Origin: Methanoregula sp.
GTDB taxonomy: Archaea; Halobacteriota; Methanomicrobia; Methanomicrobiales; Methanospirillaceae
Direction: 5' to 3'
NCBI GenBank assembly: GCA_026625165.1
Contig: CP112999.1
Coordinates: 434,001 to 498,000 of the forward strand
Length of the DNA stretch: 64,000 nt
Shown in pieces: positions 8,977 to 18,587 of this stretch (positions are counted from its first letter, which is position 1; every line of letters begins with the position of its first letter). The notes below the pieces were generated by a model, which was not told where the DNA came from, searched no databases, and was given only the letters and a program-made list of their open reading frames with translations. Position numbers and translations under genes: made by a program.

Positions 8977-9314
8977 TCTCTGTCCAGAACATCCTGTCCC
9001 ACGAATTGATCGGGCTTGATGTTCTGGTAGTTGCCGCGAGCAACCCCACTCATATCGGGGTGAACGGAACCATCATCGATGAGACAAAAAATATGCTTGC
9101 CATCAGGACAGTGCGGGGGTTCAAACAGATCCCCAAACGGCACAGCATATTCCGCATACACCTTCCCGAAGGCCGGATTGTTGAGATCGATGGATCAGTA
9201 ATCTCGCTGGCTCCTGAAAAGAGGATCAACCTGCAAATCAAAAGAGGATACCATAATGGCACTAAACATAGGATTGAACGTCCCGGCTCCAAAACAGGAA
9301 TGCAAGGACGTTAA
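8973..9314 (+). CDS. rnp1: Ribonuclease P protein component 1 (Rpp29/Pop4)
   Basis: 113 residues. It has the Sm-like beta barrel of archaeal Rpp29: [35 protein letters not shown], and the final [12 protein letters not shown] strand. With Rpp21 it helps the RNase P RNA mature tRNA 5' ends. Its usual place is in this operon after rpl29. The reading frame runs 59 bases into rps17, giving a C-terminal tail (about [14 protein letters not shown] onward) not expected for the family. Confidence 0.93.
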   Translation: MISVQNILSHELIGLDVLVVAASNPTHIGVNGTIIDETKNMLAIRTVRGFKQIPKRHSIFRIHLPEGRIVEIDGSVISLAPEKRINLQIKRGYHNGTKHRIERPGSKTGMQGR

Positions 9315-9582
9315 TTGTCCGTTTCACGGCAGTTTACCGGTGCGCGGCCAGGTGATCACCGGTAAAGTCGTGAGCGATCGTATGATGGGAACGGTCGTAG
9401 TTGCACGTAACTACCTGCACTACGTCCGGAAATACAAGCGGTACGAAAAACGCAGCTCAAAGATCCATGCGCACAATCCCCCCTGCATTCAGGCAAAGGT
9501 TGGCGACATGGTAAAGATTGCTGAATGCCGTCCGCTCTCGAAAAGCACGACCTTTGTCGTTGTGGAGGTCGGGCAGCAATGA
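9256..9582 (+). CDS. rps17: Small ribosomal subunit protein uS17
   Basis: 108 residues, archaeal type. It has an N-terminal extension with [17 protein letters not shown] and the OB-fold core ([34 protein letters not shown]). The start ATG at 9256 is supported by AGAGGA at 9243-9248. It overlaps rnp1 by 59 bases and rpl14 by four bases (ATGA). Confidence 0.96.
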   Translation: MALNIGLNVPAPKQECKDVNCPFHGSLPVRGQVITGKVVSDRMMGTVVVARNYLHYVRKYKRYEKRSSKIHAHNPPCIQAKVGDMVKIAECRPLSKSTTFVVVEVGQQ

Positions 9583-9977
9583 AGGCAAAGCAGTCCAAGA
9601 CTCCCCGCGCACTTGCCACAGGGACGAGACTTGCCTGCGCCGATAATACCGGTGCCAGAACAGTGCAGATCATCTCTGTCTTTGGATACCATGGTGTCCG
9701 GCGCCGCCAGCCCAAGATGGGGCTGGGCGATCTCGCGACAGTGAGCGTGCAGAAAGGCACACCCGACATGCGCCGCAAGCTCGTGCGGGCCGTGGTCATA
9801 CGGCAGAAAAAAGAGATGCGCAGACCAAACGGGCTCCGGGTCTCTTTCGAGGACAACGCTGTCGTAGTAGTCGATGAAAAGAACGAACCAAAGGGAACCG
9901 AGATCAAAGGACCAGTCGCACGCGAAGTGGCAGAGCGGTTCCCGAAACTTGGCTCCATGGCCACCATCATCGTATGA
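9579..9977 (+). CDS. rpl14: Large ribosomal subunit protein uL14
   Basis: 132 residues from the ATG at 9579, which overlaps the rps17 stop. A longer in-frame extension upstream is out of register with the family and is not used. It has the uL14 motifs [33 protein letters not shown] and [20 protein letters not shown]. It contacts the small subunit at an inter-subunit bridge. Confidence 0.96.
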   Translation: MKAKQSKTPRALATGTRLACADNTGARTVQIISVFGYHGVRRRQPKMGLGDLATVSVQKGTPDMRRKLVRAVVIRQKKEMRRPNGLRVSFEDNAVVVVDEKNEPKGTEIKGPVAREVAERFPKLGSMATIIV

Positions 9978-9987
9978 GGTAAAAAGC

Positions 9988-10353
9988 ATGGTACGAATTG
10001 AAAGCCACCAGCCAAGAAAACAGAGAAAGGCGAGGTACACGGCGGCATCACACGAAAAGACAAAATTTTTAAACGCACCGCTCTCGCCTTCCTTAAAAGA
10101 GAGATACGGAAAAAAGACCCTGCGTGTGGTCAAGGGCGATACGGTCAAACTGACCCGTGGGGATTTTACCGGGGACGAGGGGGTTGTTGATCTGGTCGAT
10201 ACCGGAAAAGCAAAACTTGTTGTCCACGGCGTATCTTCAACCAAAGCCGACGGTACTGAAGTGCCCCGGGTAGTCGATGCATCCAAGGTCCAGATCACGA
10301 AGCTGAACCTGAATGACAAACGCCGCGAAGAGAAACTGGGGGAGGGAAAATAG
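9988..10353 (+). CDS. rpl24: Large ribosomal subunit protein uL24
   Basis: 121 residues from the ATG at 9988, which follows TGAGGT. A basic archaeal N-terminus (VRIESHQPRKQRKARYTAAS) is followed by the KOW domain (VVKGDTVKLTRGDFTGDEGV). It is an early assembly protein at the tunnel side. It is followed immediately by rps4e. Confidence 0.95.
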   Translation: MVRIESHQPRKQRKARYTAASHEKTKFLNAPLSPSLKERYGKKTLRVVKGDTVKLTRGDFTGDEGVVDLVDTGKAKLVVHGVSSTKADGTEVPRVVDASKVQITKLNLNDKRREEKLGEGK

Positions 10354-11079
10354 ATGTCTGACCACCTGAAGCGACTCAATGCCCCGGACTCGTGGCATAT
10401 TGCAAAAAAGACCAACACGTTCATCACAAAGACGTCCGCGGGTCCGCACAATGCGAACGCGCTGCCGGTAGCGGTCTGGCTCCGGGACCGGATGGGTTTT
10501 GCCCGGACGATGAAAGAAGTCAAACAAATACTTGCCCAAAAAGATCTCATTATTAATGGCAAACCATGCAGGGACCCGAAGATGGGAATCGGGATCTTTG
10601 ACGTAATCGCGTTCCCGAAGATCCAGAAATATTACCGGATCCAGAGGGATGACCACGGACGGCATGCTTCTGTGGAGATCAGCCCTGAAGAGGCAAAAAT
10701 CCGGCTGAGCAAGATCCGGAACAAGACAATTATTTCCGGGGGGCGTGTCCAGCTCAACCTCAGGTTCGGTGCCAATATCATTGCCGATAACACCTATAAA
10801 CCCGAAGACACGGTGGTCCTGTCGCTTGAACCCGAAACAAGGTTTAAAATTATTGATCATTTCCCGTTCGCAAAAGGCAACATGGCAATGATCATCGGCG
10901 GAAGGCACTCCGGTAAAGTTGCACGGATTGTTGAAATTGTCAAGACTTCGGGCAGCGTCCCGAATAAGGTCATCCTTGAGGACGAAGCGACCAAGAGCCG
11001 GTTCGACACCATTCTCCCGTATATCTATATGGTAGGAAGGGAAAAACCCGCAATCACAAACCAGGGTGGTGAACAGTGA
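10354..11079 (+). CDS. rps4e: Small ribosomal subunit protein eS4
   Basis: 241 residues, found only in archaea and eukaryotes. It starts [19 protein letters not shown], and an S4-type RNA-binding domain ([20 protein letters not shown]) and a KOW-like segment ([19 protein letters not shown]) are visible. Its TGA overlaps the GTG start of rpl5. Confidence 0.96.
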   Translation: MSDHLKRLNAPDSWHIAKKTNTFITKTSAGPHNANALPVAVWLRDRMGFARTMKEVKQILAQKDLIINGKPCRDPKMGIGIFDVIAFPKIQKYYRIQRDDHGRHASVEISPEEAKIRLSKIRNKTIISGGRVQLNLRFGANIIADNTYKPEDTVVLSLEPETRFKIIDHFPFAKGNMAMIIGGRHSGKVARIVEIVKTSGSVPNKVILEDEATKSRFDTILPYIYMVGREKPAITNQGGEQ

Positions 11080-11582
11080 CCGCAATGCGTGATATCTATG
11101 TCGATAAGGTTGTTGTCCACATGGGAGTCGGCGAAAGCGGCGAAAAGCTCGTCAAGGCCGAGGAGATCATGAAGACGATCACCAAACAGACCCCGGTAAG
11201 AACCATTGCAAAGAAGACCCAGCCGGCGTTTTCCGTAAGGAAGGGGGCACCGATCGGGTGCAAGGTGACACTGCGCGGAAAGCACGCACAGGAGTTTGTC
11301 AGGACGTCGTTGGGTATCATCGAGAGGATCCTGTTTGAGAACCAGTTCGACAAAAGCGGTAACTTCTCGTTTGGTATCGAGGAGCACACGGATTTCCCCG
11401 GCATGTCATATGATCCGCAGATCGGCATCTATGGCATGGACATCAACGTTGTCCTTGAGCGGAGGGGCATCCGGATCACCCGCCGGCGCACTGAGCAGAA
11501 GAAGCTCCCGGAAAAGCAGCGCGTGAAAAAAGCGGATGCGATTGAATTCCTCAAACATAACTTTCTGGTGGAGGTGCGCTGA
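11076..11582 (+). CDS. rpl5: Large ribosomal subunit protein uL5
   Basis: 168 residues from GTG 11076, chosen because GGTGGTGA lies 4 bases upstream; ATG 11085 is the alternative. It shows the uL5 hallmarks [20 protein letters not shown], the KAQEFVRT-like helix and the C-terminal [20 protein letters not shown]. It binds 5S rRNA in the central protuberance. Confidence 0.96.
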   Translation: MTAMRDIYVDKVVVHMGVGESGEKLVKAEEIMKTITKQTPVRTIAKKTQPAFSVRKGAPIGCKVTLRGKHAQEFVRTSLGIIERILFENQFDKSGNFSFGIEEHTDFPGMSYDPQIGIYGMDINVVLERRGIRITRRRTEQKKLPEKQRVKKADAIEFLKHNFLVEVR

Positions 11583-11737
11583 TGGCAGGAGAGAGAAAAA
11601 AGAAATACGGGCGTGGTGCGAGCGAATGCAAGATGTGCGGGCGCAAACAGGGACTTGTGCGCAGGTACCACATCATGTTCTGCAGGCAGTGCTTCCGCGA
11701 ATGGGCCCCGAAAATGGGCTTTAAGAAAATGAGCTGA
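11582..11737 (+). CDS. rps14: Small ribosomal subunit protein uS14 (zinc type)
   Basis: A 51-residue gene filling the space between rpl5 and rps8. It starts [20 protein letters not shown] and has two CxxC pairs (CKMC near residue 16 and CRQC near residue 34) that bind zinc, then the typical end [14 protein letters not shown]. Its ATG overlaps the rpl5 stop (TGATG). It is a head protein near the A site. Confidence 0.96.
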   Translation: MAGERKKKYGRGASECKMCGRKQGLVRRYHIMFCRQCFREWAPKMGFKKMS

Positions 11738-11749
11738 GGGTGAAACAAC

Positions 11750-12142
11750 ATGACACGTTCAAATCCAACAGCAGACGGGATGTGCACCCTCAAGAACGCC
11801 GGGGATACCGGAAAGTCTGAATGCACCATCGAGCCCGCAAGCAAACTTCTGGGCGCCATGCTGCGCATAATGCAGGAATCCGGCTATATAAAAGGTTTCG
11901 AATTTGTTGAAGATGGCAGGGGCGGGCAGCTAATCGTGCACCTGACCGGAAAGATCAACAACTGCGGTGCGATCTCACCGCGGTTCTCGGTTCAGCTTGA
12001 GGAAATGGAATACTGGGAGAAACAGTACCTGCCGGGTAAAAACTTCGGTATTCTCATGCTCTCCACATCTCGCGGCGTCTTGTCACACGAACAGGCGAGA
12101 AAAGAGGGCATCGGCGGGGAACTCCTCGGGTATGTCTATTGA
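11750..12142 (+). CDS. rps8: Small ribosomal subunit protein uS8
   Basis: 130 residues. It has the archaeal uS8 end [20 protein letters not shown] and the core [20 protein letters not shown]. It binds helix 21 of 16S rRNA early in assembly. GAGGGTGA precedes the start. Confidence 0.95.
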   Translation: MTRSNPTADGMCTLKNAGDTGKSECTIEPASKLLGAMLRIMQESGYIKGFEFVEDGRGGQLIVHLTGKINNCGAISPRFSVQLEEMEYWEKQYLPGKNFGILMLSTSRGVLSHEQARKEGIGGELLGYVY

Positions 12143-12151
12143 GGTGGGGAC

Positions 12152-12676
12152 ATGACAACAGTACGGAAAATCAAGATCCCCGAGGGGGTCAAAGTTCATC
12201 TGGACGGCCCCATGCTCAAAGTAACAGGGCCCAAAGGACAACTCGAGCGTAATGTCCGGTTCCCGCAGGTGACCGTAACAAGCGACGGAAAAGAAGTTAT
12301 TATTGCCACGGAATCAGGGAAGAAGGCGATCATCGCCATGGTCGGCACCTTTGAGGCGCACACCAAGAATATGTGCAAAGGGGTCCTGAACGGATTCGAA
12401 TACCACATGAAAGTTGTGTACAGCCACTTCCCCATCCAGCTCAAACTGCAGGGCAGCAGACTTGAGATCAACAATTTCCTCGGTGAGAAAAAGGCGCGGT
12501 ATGCAAAGATCGAGCCCGGAGTTACAGCAAAGGTTGCAAGCGACGAGGTCATCCTGACCGGCATCAACCGTGAGCTGGTCGGCACGACAGCGGCAAACAT
12601 TGAACATGCCACACACATCCGGGACCGCGACCCGCGTGTGTTCCAGGATGGCATATTTATCGTTCAGAGGGGCTGA
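12152..12676 (+). CDS. rpl6: Large ribosomal subunit protein uL6
   Basis: 174 residues with two repeated alpha/beta domains. The first starts IKIPEGVKVHLDGPMLKVTG, and the second ends with the archaeal consensus TGINRELVGTTAANIEHATH and RDPRVFQDGIFIV. It lies near the sarcin-ricin loop and the elongation factor site. Confidence 0.96.
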   Translation: MTTVRKIKIPEGVKVHLDGPMLKVTGPKGQLERNVRFPQVTVTSDGKEVIIATESGKKAIIAMVGTFEAHTKNMCKGVLNGFEYHMKVVYSHFPIQLKLQGSRLEINNFLGEKKARYAKIEPGVTAKVASDEVILTGINRELVGTTAANIEHATHIRDRDPRVFQDGIFIVQRG

Positions 12677-12681
12677 ATCCA

Positions 12682-13443
12682 ATGGCAGACGAAATTAGGC
12701 GACTGATTCAGGTCAGAACCCAAAAAGGTGCGAGGTTCAAGCGCGATGGTTTTGGCAAGAAATCGCAGCTCTCCGATTCGTGGAGAAAGCCCCGCGGGCA
12801 GCACAACAAGCAAAGGGAGCAGAAAAAGGCAAAAGGCAACCTCCCTAAGCCCGGATTTGGCAGTCCGGTTGCAGTCCGCGGCATGCACCCGAGCGGTTTC
12901 TACGAGGTGCTGGTACATTCCACCGACGACCTTGAAGGACTGGATGCAAAGACACAGGCTGTCCGGATTGCTGCAAAGGTTGGAAACCGCAAACGTGCAG
13001 GAATTCAGGAAAAAGCCCTGTCAGCAGGTCTGAAGATCCTCAATGCACGGGAGACCACTTCCTCTTTAAAGAAAACACCGGCCGCACCAGTAAAGGCAAA
13101 GGAAGAGAAACCCTCAAAGAAAGAACACGAGAAAACGGCAAAGCCAAAACCCGCCAAAAAAGCAAAAGAGGCTCCCAGGGCAAAGGAAGAGAAGAAAGCA
13201 CCGGCAAAACCTGATTCAAAAAAGACCGTAAAATCCGGGACGGCAGAAGAGAAGCCAAAGAAGGCAAAAACACCAAAAATCCAGAAAGCAAAGGCTGAAG
13301 CCGCGCCAGAGGAAAAACCCAAAAAATCCTCAAAACCAAAGTCTGAGTCTGCAAAAGGGACGAAGACAAAACCCAAGGCTGCGTCAAAACCGGCCACGAA
13401 ACCTAAGAGAAAGGCCGGCACAGAGGTGAAGGACAATGAGTGA
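12682..13443 (+). CDS. rpl32e: Large ribosomal subunit protein eL32 with long Lys/Ala/Pro tail
   Basis: 253 residues. Residues 1 to about 123 are a complete eL32 (MADEIRRLIQVR, SDSWRKPRGQHNKQREQKKA, GSPVAVRGMHPSGFYEVLVH). Residues ~124-253 are a low-complexity tail almost entirely of Lys, Ala, Pro, Glu, Ser and Thr (repeats such as KPKPAKKAKEAP), as long as the ribosomal domain itself. The tail keeps the operon's codon style and reading frame to the stop, which overlaps rpl19e by eight bases, so it is not a frame error. It resembles histone-H1-like tails and is probably disordered and RNA-binding; that role is inference. Confidence 0.94.
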   Translation: MADEIRRLIQVRTQKGARFKRDGFGKKSQLSDSWRKPRGQHNKQREQKKAKGNLPKPGFGSPVAVRGMHPSGFYEVLVHSTDDLEGLDAKTQAVRIAAKVGNRKRAGIQEKALSAGLKILNARETTSSLKKTPAAPVKAKEEKPSKKEHEKTAKPKPAKKAKEAPRAKEEKKAPAKPDSKKTVKSGTAEEKPKKAKTPKIQKAKAEAAPEEKPKKSSKPKSESAKGTKTKPKAASKPATKPKRKAGTEVKDNE

Positions 13444-13888
13444 TCTTGCCAGTCAGAAGCGTATCGTCGCAGCAGTCCTCAAATGCGGTGTGAACCGGGT
13501 CTGGTTTGACCCCGAACGACTCTCCGATATTGAAAACGCCATATCACGCGAAGACCTGCGGGTGCTTGTTAAGGAAGGCGCAATCAAAGCGCGCCAGAAA
13601 ACAGGTGTGAGCCGCGGCAGGGCACGGGCAAAGATTGCAAAGCGATCTTACGGGCACTGCAAGGGGCCCGGTCGGCGGAAGGGCGCAGCAGGCGCCCGCC
13701 ATCCCGGCAAGCGGTCATGGATCCAGAAGATCCGCGCAATCAGAAAAGCACTGGTTGCGCTCCGCGAAGCCGGGACCATCGACCCGCACATGTACCGGAT
13801 TCTCTACCGGAAAGCAGCCGGCGGACAGTACAGGAGTGTCGCACACATGAAAGCGCAAATGGAGATTCTCTCCGGGAGGATGAAGTAA
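13436..13888 (+). CDS. rpl19e: Large ribosomal subunit protein eL19
   Basis: 150 residues. It has the eL19 start (SDLASQKRIVAAVLKCGVNR VWFDPE) and the basic RGRARAKIAKRSYGHCKGPG plus GARHPGKRSWIQKIRAIRKA segments that wind through 23S rRNA. It is present only in archaea and eukaryotes. It overlaps the end of rpl32e. Confidence 0.95.
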   Translation: MSDLASQKRIVAAVLKCGVNRVWFDPERLSDIENAISREDLRVLVKEGAIKARQKTGVSRGRARAKIAKRSYGHCKGPGRRKGAAGARHPGKRSWIQKIRAIRKALVALREAGTIDPHMYRILYRKAAGGQYRSVAHMKAQMEILSGRMK

Positions 13889-13889
13889 C

Positions 13890-14414
13890 ATGGCGACAGG
13901 AGCAAGGTATTTTGTCCCCTTCCGCAGGCGGAGGGAGGGCAAGACCGATTACTATCAGCGGACAAAGCTGGTCGTCGCTGATGTGCCCCGGATGGTCGTA
14001 CGAAAGACCAACCGGCATATCATCATCCAGCTGGTCACTGCCGAGATGGCCGGTGACCGCACGCTGGTCGCGGCAAATTCATCGGAACTTGCAGAATTCG
14101 GTTACAGGGGTTCGACATCCAGCACACCGGCAGCATACCTGACCGGGCTGCTCTTCGCGGCAAAGGCACGCAAAGCAAACTATGGAGCAGCGGTGCTGGA
14201 TATCGGGCTCAACCGCGCAACTCCCGGTGCACGTGTCTTTGCGGCACTCAAAGGGGCGGTTCAGGGCGGGCTGGCAATCCCTCACGGCGAGAAGATCCTG
14301 CCCGATGAAGCACGGGTCAAGGGTGCGCATATTGCTGCATACAACAAGAATGCAGGAGATCTCGTAAAGAATGTCGAACAGGTGGCAGACGCCATAAAAA
14401 AGGAGCTGGTGTAA
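13890..14414 (+). CDS. rpl18: Large ribosomal subunit protein uL18
   Basis: 174 residues, archaeal type. It starts MATGARYFVPFRRRREGKTD and has the conserved YYQRTKLV, VRKTNRHIIIQLV and YLTGLLFAAKARK segments. It binds 5S rRNA with uL5. It abuts rps5. Confidence 0.95.
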   Translation: MATGARYFVPFRRRREGKTDYYQRTKLVVADVPRMVVRKTNRHIIIQLVTAEMAGDRTLVAANSSELAEFGYRGSTSSTPAAYLTGLLFAAKARKANYGAAVLDIGLNRATPGARVFAALKGAVQGGLAIPHGEKILPDEARVKGAHIAAYNKNAGDLVKNVEQVADAIKKELV

Positions 14415-15032
14415 ATGGCATATGAAAAGGAAGAGTGGCGCCCGGTCACCGGTCTTGGCAAACTCGTAGCCTCGGGGGATATCAAGAGCATCGACTCGGT
14501 GCTTGAGAGCGGAAGGCCGATCAAGGAACCCCAGATCGTGGATAAGTTCCTTCCCGATCTCGAGGACGAAGTTCTCGACATCGCTATGATGCAGCGGATG
14601 ACCGACTCAGGCCGCCGTGTACAGTTCCGTGCGGTTGTCATAGTCGGCAACCGGAACGGGTACATCGGTTTTGGCCAGGGAAAGGATGTCCAAGTCGGCG
14701 ATGCAATCAAGAAGGCAATCATAAAAGCGAAGATGAATATCGTCAAGGTCAGGCGTGGTTGCGGCAGCTGGGAATGCGGGTGCGATATCACACATTCGAT
14801 CCCGATGCAGGTTAAAGGGACAGCCGGCAGTGTCCGTGTCACTCTCAAACCGGCACCGCAGGGCATCGGGCTTGTCACCGGTGACGTGAGCAAGAAAGTT
14901 CTCGAACTTGCAGGCATCAAGGATGCATGGACATTTGCCCGCGGGCAGACCCGCACAACGATCAACTTTGCAAAAGCAACATTCAACGCACTGAAGCAGA
15001 CGAATATGACAAGAATCGGGGGGTCCCCGTAA
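14415..15032 (+). CDS. rps5: Small ribosomal subunit protein uS5
   Basis: 205 residues. It has a double-stranded RNA-binding domain ([20 protein letters not shown]) and a C-terminal S5 domain ([16 protein letters not shown]-type, ending [20 protein letters not shown]). It acts in decoding accuracy. Its stop overlaps the rpl30 start by one base. Confidence 0.96.
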   Translation: MAYEKEEWRPVTGLGKLVASGDIKSIDSVLESGRPIKEPQIVDKFLPDLEDEVLDIAMMQRMTDSGRRVQFRAVVIVGNRNGYIGFGQGKDVQVGDAIKKAIIKAKMNIVKVRRGCGSWECGCDITHSIPMQVKGTAGSVRVTLKPAPQGIGLVTGDVSKKVLELAGIKDAWTFARGQTRTTINFAKATFNALKQTNMTRIGGSP

Positions 15033-15493
15033 TGTACGCGGTCGTACAGGTCCGCGGCGTTGTGAATACCCGCCGTGACATCAAGGATACGCTCAAGATG
15101 CTCCGCCTGCACCACATCAACCACTGCGTGCTCGTCTCCGACACTCCTGAAAACCTCGGGATGATCCGGAAGGTCAAGGACTATGTGGCTTATGGCGAAG
15201 TTGATGCAGCCACCATCGAGACGCTGCTGCGCACACGCGGGCGCGTGATCGGCGATGCAGCACTGACCGATGATTATATCAAAGCGAATTCAACTTTCAG
15301 CGGCATCGGGGAGTTTGCACTGGCGCTCTCGAGCGCCGAGGTACGACTCCGGGACATTCCCGGGCTAAAGCCGGTACTGCGTCTCCATCCCCCGCGAAAA
15401 GGCTACAAGACAACGAAGCGCACATTTGTTCAGGGTGGAGCGCTTGGCTATTATGGTCAGGAGATCAACACTCTCCTCTATAAAATGAGGTGA
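15032..15493 (+). CDS. rpl30: Large ribosomal subunit protein uL30
   Basis: 153 residues from the ATG at 15032 ([17 protein letters not shown]), the long archaeal/eukaryal form. Conserved features are TLKMLRLHHINHCVLV and the C-terminal RLHPPRKGYKTTKRTFVQGG. A longer frame upstream overlaps rps5 and is not used. Confidence 0.95.
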   Translation: MYAVVQVRGVVNTRRDIKDTLKMLRLHHINHCVLVSDTPENLGMIRKVKDYVAYGEVDAATIETLLRTRGRVIGDAALTDDYIKANSTFSGIGEFALALSSAEVRLRDIPGLKPVLRLHPPRKGYKTTKRTFVQGGALGYYGQEINTLLYKMR

Positions 15494-15497
15494 AGGG

Positions 15498-15926
15498 ATG
15501 CCAACCAACAAACGTTCAAAATACCGCGGATCGCGGACATGCGGGGGCGGGACACACAAGAACCGCCGCGGTGCGGGCAACCGTGGCGGGCGGGGGCGCG
15601 CCGGCATCAACGCCCACCACTTTGTGAAATGGTATCTGGAATTCGATGGCCCGGTATTTGGGAAAGATGGTTTTGTGAACCAGACACAGGTAACCGTTTC
15701 CACAATTGATGTCGGGATAATCGACCAGATCGTGCCTTCGCTGCTTGCACAGGGTATTGCCAAAAAGGAAGGGGATGCAGTTGTGATCAATACCGCAGAA
15801 ATGGGCATCGACAAGGTGCTCGGCAGCGGCAGGGTGACAAAAAAACTCAACATCTCTGCACCGGCATTTTCAGAGCAGGCAAAGGTTAAAATCGAAAAGA
15901 TGGGCGGCAAGGCGCAGGTAGTCTGA
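15498..15926 (+). CDS. rpl15: Large ribosomal subunit protein uL15
   Basis: 142 residues. The Gly/Arg-rich N-terminus (SKYRGSRTCGGGTHKNRRGA, GNRGGRGRAG) is followed by the compact C-terminal domain with VLGSGRVTKKLNISAPAFSE. It is the last ribosomal gene before secY, as in most archaea. Confidence 0.95.
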   Translation: MPTNKRSKYRGSRTCGGGTHKNRRGAGNRGGRGRAGINAHHFVKWYLEFDGPVFGKDGFVNQTQVTVSTIDVGIIDQIVPSLLAQGIAKKEGDAVVINTAEMGIDKVLGSGRVTKKLNISAPAFSEQAKVKIEKMGGKAQVV

Positions 15927-15948
15927 CCCCCACATTTTTGGTGAAACA

Positions 15949-17382
15949 ATGGGAGAATTGCTGGATCGATTGGAACCCCTGCTCGCTGCGATGCCCGCAG
16001 TCAAGAGCCCGGAGGGGCATGTTCACTTCAAGAACAAGCTGGTGTGGACTCTTGCAGTCCTGATTCTGTATTTTGCGCTCACGAATATCCCGGTGTTCGG
16101 TCTCAGTCCCAGTTCGCAGGATGTATTCCTCTACTGGCGGGCGCTGCTTGCCGGTGCGAGTGGTTCGATCGTCCACCTCGGCATCGGACCAATCGTCACG
16201 GCATCCATCGTACTCCAGCTCCTGAAAGGTGCAGATATCCTGCATATCGATACGAGCGAGACCCGCGGGCAGGTCATGTATATGGGCCTCCAGAAGATCC
16301 TGATCATGGTCATGATCGTGATCGAGGCAGCCCCAAATCTTGTCGGCGGCTTCATGCGCCCTGATCCGACGATCGCACAGACCCTTTTTGGTGGCAACCT
16401 GTTTGCGGTCTCACTCCTGATATTTATCCAGATCTGTATCGGCGGTTTCCTTGTTTTTATGCTGGACGAAGTGGTGACGAAATGGGGTATCGGGTCCGGG
16501 GTCGGCCTCTTCATCATCGCAGGCATCTCCCAGGCCATCGTGAATGGTTTTATCAACTGGGTGCCGGTGAGTGACCCGTACCCGGTCGGGTTCTTCCCCC
16601 GGTTGATCGCGATCGGCATCGACGGGGCTAGCTATCTCCAGTATTTCGGAAAAGATCTCCTTGCCTTTGTCACTACGATTGCCATATTCTTAATCATCGT
16701 CTATGTTGAATCGACACGTATCGAGATCCCGCTCGCCCACGCACAGGTGCGCGGTGCGCGTGCCCGGTTCCCGGTGAAACTGATCTATGCCAGCGTTCTG
16801 CCGATGATCCTTGTCCGCGTCCTGCAGGCAAACATCCAGATGCTGGGCATGTTCCTTTCCAATATCGGCATCACGGTTCTGGGAAAGTTCAGCGACCAGC
16901 AGCCACAAAACGGGATCATGTATTTTCTTGCCCCGGTGAACGGGCCGCAGGACTGGATGTGGTGGATAACCGATCTCGGCCATCCTGCATGGGAGGTCAT
17001 ATTACGTCTTGGCATAGATATCACTTTCATGGTAGTGGGTGGTGCCATCTTTGCACTGTTCTGGATCAAGACTGCCGGGCTTGACTCAAAAGATGTCGCC
17101 CGGCAGATCCAGCTTTCAGGGATGTCAATTCCTGGCTACCGCCGCAACACGCAGGTGCTTGAAAAGTATCTCGACCGGTACATCCCCAAGGTTACGATCA
17201 TCGGCGGAGTATTCATCGGTATCCTCAGTGTGGTTGCAAACCTGTTCGGTGTGATCGGTGCCGTGAGCGGCACCGGGCTGCTGCTTACGGTGAGCATCAC
17301 GTACCGGCTGTATGAAGAGATCGCCAGCCAGCAGATCATGGAGATGTACCCGTTCATGCGGACATTCTTTGGCAAGGAATAA
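15949..17382 (+). CDS. secY: Protein translocase subunit SecY
   Basis: 477 residues, about ten membrane helices. It is the pore of the Sec translocon in the cytoplasmic membrane. Recognisable are the plug region after the first helix (NIPVFGLSPSSQDVFLYWRA), LGIGPIVTASIVLQLLKGAD, the ESTRIEIPLAHAQVRGARAR loop and the C-terminal loop with GIKTAGLDSKDVARQIQ-type sequence. Co-transcription with uL15 and the kinases is the normal archaeal arrangement. Confidence 0.97.
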   Translation: MGELLDRLEPLLAAMPAVKSPEGHVHFKNKLVWTLAVLILYFALTNIPVFGLSPSSQDVFLYWRALLAGASGSIVHLGIGPIVTASIVLQLLKGADILHIDTSETRGQVMYMGLQKILIMVMIVIEAAPNLVGGFMRPDPTIAQTLFGGNLFAVSLLIFIQICIGGFLVFMLDEVVTKWGIGSGVGLFIIAGISQAIVNGFINWVPVSDPYPVGFFPRLIAIGIDGASYLQYFGKDLLAFVTTIAIFLIIVYVESTRIEIPLAHAQVRGARARFPVKLIYASVLPMILVRVLQANIQMLGMFLSNIGITVLGKFSDQQPQNGIMYFLAPVNGPQDWMWWITDLGHPAWEVILRLGIDITFMVVGGAIFALFWIKTAGLDSKDVARQIQLSGMSIPGYRRNTQVLEKYLDRYIPKVTIIGGVFIGILSVVANLFGVIGAVSGTGLLLTVSITYRLYEEIASQQIMEMYPFMRTFFGKE

Positions 17383-17398
17383 TTGCAGGAAAAAGAGT

Positions 17399-17971
17399 AT
17401 GGTCGGAAAAAAGGTCATCATCACCGGAGTACCGGGCGTCGGGAAGACGACGGTTGTCAACGAAGCATTAAAAAAGCTCAAGGGAGAAGGCATCGAATAC
17501 CAGTCTCTCAATTTCGGGACGTTCATGTTCGAAGTGGCAATGGCAGACGGGACGGTCAAAGACCGTGACCAGATGCGCTCCCTTGACAAAACGGAGCAGA
17601 AGCGCCTGCAGCAGAACGCGGCTCAGGCAATCGCAAAAATAAAGGGCAACGTGCTGGTCGATACCCATGCATCGGTCAAGACTCCGAAGGGATATCTTGC
17701 CGGGCTCCCAGAATGGGTGCTGCGCGAGATCATGCCCGATCTCATCGTCCTTGTTGAAACCGATGATGACCAGATCCTGATGCGCCGTCTGAATGATGAA
17801 ACAAGGAGCCGTGACAAAGAAGGCTCAAAAGCGATTGCCGAACACCAGCAGTTCAACCGCGCAATCGCCGCATCCTATGCAATGCTCACCGGCTGTACGA
17901 TCAAAATAATCACCAACGCGGATTTCCTGCTCGACCATGCCGCCGATGACATGGCAGCTGTTCTCAGGTGA
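17399..17971 (+). CDS. adkA: Archaeal-type adenylate kinase (AdkA)
   Basis: 190 residues from the ATG at 17399. It has the P-loop GVPGVGKTTV (about 9-18) and the archaeal adenylate kinase segments FGTFMFEVAMADG and DLIVLVETDDDQILMRRL with NDETRSRDKEGSKAI. It interconverts ATP + AMP and 2 ADP. It lacks the LID organisation of the bacterial enzyme. It follows secY by 16 bases. Confidence 0.95.
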   Translation: MVGKKVIITGVPGVGKTTVVNEALKKLKGEGIEYQSLNFGTFMFEVAMADGTVKDRDQMRSLDKTEQKRLQQNAAQAIAKIKGNVLVDTHASVKTPKGYLAGLPEWVLREIMPDLIVLVETDDDQILMRRLNDETRSRDKEGSKAIAEHQQFNRAIAASYAMLTGCTIKIITNADFLLDHAADDMAAVLR

Positions 17972-17975
17972 ATGG

Positions 17976-18587
17976 ATGGATTTTACAAAGATCTGGGAAA
18001 AATACGGTCTCTATATCGCGCTCGGCTTCATGATGCTGATGATGTTCTCATACAGCATACCCGGGCTCCGTGATTACGTCGGGCAGAGCATCGATGTCGT
18101 GTTTGCCCCGCTGGTCACGCAGTTCAAGATCCCATTCTTCATCCTAATCGTAATCCTTTCCGCAATTACGGGACTGTACTCCTCGATCATCCAGAAATAC
18201 ACCATTGATTATGAAAAAATGGCAACCTCGCAGGAGCGGATGAAGGAGTTCCAGACGGAATACCGTGAGGCGCAGCTCTCGCAGGACGAAAAACGGATCA
18301 AGAAGCTGGAGGCAAAGAAGGACCGGGTCATGAAGGAGCAGCTCGAGTTATCCCAGCAGCAGTTCAAGCCGATGGCATACATCCTCGTCCTGACCGTCCC
18401 GATCTTTTTCTGGCTCCTGTACCGTCTGGGCCAGATCCACAGCACCATCATCATGCCCTATGCAGGGCTCCATAACCTCACCGATCCGGCGCTCTGGATC
18501 ATTCCCGCATGGATCCTGTGGTACATGATCTGTTCCCTGACAGTCAGCCAAGTGATCAGGAAGACCCTCAACATCGGGGGCATCTGA
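17976..18587 (+). CDS. DUF106/EMC3-like membrane insertase (Oxa1 superfamily)
   Basis: 203 residues from the ATG at 17976; AGGTGA is 4 bases upstream and overlaps the adkA stop. About four membrane helices are visible: two N-terminal, then a long charged cytoplasmic coiled coil (~75-125, rich in Lys/Glu/Gln), then two at the end. The archaeal DUF106 family is homologous to EMC3, GET1 and YidC, which insert membrane proteins; a place directly after secY fits that role. The function here is by family. Confidence 0.85.
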   Translation: MDFTKIWEKYGLYIALGFMMLMMFSYSIPGLRDYVGQSIDVVFAPLVTQFKIPFFILIVILSAITGLYSSIIQKYTIDYEKMATSQERMKEFQTEYREAQLSQDEKRIKKLEAKKDRVMKEQLELSQQQFKPMAYILVLTVPIFFWLLYRLGQIHSTIIMPYAGLHNLTDPALWIIPAWILWYMICSLTVSQVIRKTLNIGGI

